The position numbers and the translations under genes are program-made. A stretch of 6,886 nucleotides of DNA from DATKIY01 sp035543875. GTDB taxonomy: Bacteria > Actinomycetota > Actinomycetes > JAHEKZ01. Under the pieces are notes generated by a model. That model was not told where the DNA came from, did not search any database, and saw only the letters and a list, made by a program, of their open reading frames with translations. Location: assembly GCA_035543875.1 (NCBI GenBank), contig DATKIY010000283.1, forward strand, positions 1 through 6,886. Reading direction: 5' to 3'. This document shows positions 5,860-6,886 of the stretch, one piece after another; the stretch's first letter is position 1, and every line of letters starts with the position of its first letter.

Positions 5860-6807
5860 TCAACTACTTCCGAAGTAGGCGCGCCGCAATTGCGCGATGA
5901 CGGCTGTTTCATTGCTTCGCAGAACAACAGCGGGAAATCGCAGGATGATCGCATTGTCCTCTATCACCAAGTCGTTACTGCGGTGTTGATCTTCCCACCA
6001 TCGCACTACGTTCAGGTGCATCGCACCATCGACTTCAATCAGTATCACCCGACCATCAGGCCTAACAATCCTCCCGTCGAGGTAGCGACTGCGACCTGAT
6101 GAGTCAACTCGAACAGCCTGGCGTTCGGGTGATGGAAGACCAGCCTTGCCGCAAAGGCGGACCAGGTCTATTTCGCTCATCGCGTGGCTGCCACCCTCGA
6201 TGTCATCCAGGCTCATCAACATGGCGCGTCTGTGCCTAATTCGACCCGCTGCGATGATCTGCTCACGTAGCTGAGGAGCGGTGACGATTCTCTGCTGAAC
6301 AGCCGCAGCCAGCACCGCACACGCCAGTCGCGGGTGCGGCTTCCATGATGCCGCGTCGACCACAGCGCGTGAGGCAAGACATTGAGCGGGAGATCGGCTC
6401 GGATGGATGTCAGCGGCGCTGAATCGTCGGGAGATGTGAACGCGCATCCACGGCAATGCGTGGACTCGCGTGCCTCGCGGGACAACGACGTGAACAATTT
6501 CTGACTCCCAGCCCTTCAAACCCGCACACTCCGCCGCTGATCCCGCGGCGAGGGCTGACCGCTTGCCAGCGTGGATAACCGCAACCCACCAACGCTGCTC
6601 CCTGGTCATGACGCCTCTGTGCAGGACCACAGCGCGGCCAACCACTCGCCATCGACGAGCACGGACCTGATCTCGAACCCTGCTGTCGTCGATACCCAAC
6701 GTTGTCAGCTGATCTCGCCCTACAACCTCGCACTGCAGCAGGGCGATTTCGCGAAGTTCGGGACGCTGGTCGATGGGAGTCGGCCGAGCACGATTACTGA
6801 TAGCCAC
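5860..6807 (-). CDS. AbiEi-like winged-helix / DUF559 endonuclease-like fusion protein
   Basis: A protein of about 315 residues with two recognisable parts. Residues 16-65 (from PELREIALLQ to VVLHRG) look like the N-terminal winged helix of AbiEi-type antitoxins and related regulators. A middle part with the AAGSAAECAGLKGW stretch follows. The last 85 residues match DUF559, a Vsr/restriction-endonuclease-like fold: RYLDG (Asp244), LIEVDGAMHL (Glu258, Asp260) and the later HRSNDLV and ILRFPA strands, so the candidate PD-(D/E)xK acidic residues are kept. Such proteins are frequent and often multicopy in Actinobacteria; to my knowledge none has a settled function. GTG 6805-6807 is my chosen start because the domain begins soon after it. 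A TTG at 6844-6846 would add 13 mostly hydrophobic residues, and an in-frame TGA at 6868-6870 limits any further extension. Neither start has a good ribosome binding site. It is outside the tmk operon. Confidence 0.8.
   Translation of the reverse strand: MAISNRARPTPIDQRPELREIALLQCEVVGRDQLTTLGIDDSRVRDQVRARRWRVVGRAVVLHRGVMTREQRWWVAVIHAGKRSALAAGSAAECAGLKGWESEIVHVVVPRGTRVHALPWMRVHISRRFSAADIHPSRSPAQCLASRAVVDAASWKPHPRLACAVLAAAVQQRIVTAPQLREQIIAAGRIRHRRAMLMSLDDIEGGSHAMSEIDLVRLCGKAGLPSPERQAVRVDSSGRSRYLDGRIVRPDGRVILIEVDGAMHLNVVRWWEDQHRSNDLVIEDNAIILRFPAVVLRSNETAVIAQLRRAYFGSS
5864..5878 (-). repeat. Small hairpin over the last codons of the DUF559 gene
   Basis: The 7-nt arms CTACTTC and GAAGTAG flank a single base and overlap the last sense codons of the gene, ending 2 nt before its TGA. 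It lies 5 nt from the larger 5817-5858 hairpin, so the two together may form a tandem transcript end. Taken alone, a stem this short could be chance. Confidence 0.35.
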
Positions 6808-6864
6808 GAGGCAGAGAATGCCGAAAATCGCGGAACCAGGTCCCAACGATCCACAGCCACAACT

Positions 6865-6874
6865 GTGTCAGGCA
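6865..6874 (-). repeat. Upstream copy of the 10-mer TGCCTGACAC
   Basis: The same 10 bases occur at 5816-5825, in the same orientation, ahead of tmk. A 9-base inverted copy at 5850-5858 completes the hairpin after the DUF559 gene. Here the 10-mer lies 18 nt before the TTG, or 57 nt before the GTG, of the DUF559 gene. It may be one arm of another hairpin whose partner is beyond the right edge, a shared operator, or part of a -35 region (CTGACA within it). The remaining 40 nt to the right edge show no gene start. Confidence 0.4.
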
Positions 6875-6886
6875 AGAGCAGTGCGC

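Noticed and set aside
5858..5863. TTGACT on the minus strand as a -35 box for tmk
   Set aside because: No acceptable -10 lies 16-19 nt downstream of it, and it falls within the DUF559 stop and the hairpin arm.
5885..5894. Palindrome CGCAATTGCG near the end of the DUF559 gene
   Set aside because: A 10-bp palindrome within coding sequence, without spacing to any promoter or repeat partner, is not enough to call an operator.
1..6886. CRISPR array, insertion sequence or integrase gene
   Set aside because: No regularly spaced repeats, transposase or integrase motifs, or long terminal inverted repeats are visible anywhere in the window.

Overview
The window reads as chromosomal DNA of a fairly high-GC actinobacterium. 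The tmk-holB pair, the actinobacterial style of delta' (a GSGRS loop in place of a Walker A lysine, and a charged insertion near the C-terminus), a Hip1/SlpD-type lipoprotein peptidase next to it, and frequent GTG starts all point that way. I cannot place the genus. Every gene I can support lies on the minus strand, so the window is best read from right to left.

Right end (about 5.8-6.9 kb): one gene for a protein with an AbiEi-like N-terminal winged helix and a C-terminal DUF559 endonuclease-like domain. It ends in a pair of hairpins (5864-5878 and 5817-5858) that look like its transcript end. The 10-mer of one hairpin arm recurs upstream of the gene at 6865-6874, so the gene is bracketed by copies of the same short sequence.

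Middle and left (1-5774): a tightly packed run of six genes. tmk (thymidylate kinase) overlaps holB (DNA polymerase III delta') by 4 nt. After 16 nt comes an AIM24/TIGR00266-family gene, which overlaps by 4 nt a secreted lipoprotein serine peptidase of the tripeptidyl-aminopeptidase family. After 15 nt comes an integral-membrane acyltransferase (acyltransferase-3/fucose 4-O-acetylase type), and 4 nt further an MFS transporter of the DHA2/14-TM type that runs off the left edge. The spacing implies one transcript from a promoter just before tmk. A possible -10 box (TAGGGT, 5781-5786) lies 6 nt before the tmk GTG, which would fit a leaderless mRNA.

The operon joins essential replication functions (dTDP supply and clamp loading) to envelope functions (peptidase, acyl transfer, export). 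The strongest non-coding signal is a perfect 12-bp hairpin with a 3-nt loop inside the peptidase gene (3213-3239), just after the lipobox codons. No RNA genes, CRISPR arrays or insertion sequences are visible, and no non-coding stretch exceeds 100 nt. I see no convincing multi-gene novel system. The best candidates for a second look are the AbiEi-DUF559 fusion with its flanking repeats, the intragenic hairpin, and the AIM24-peptidase coupling.
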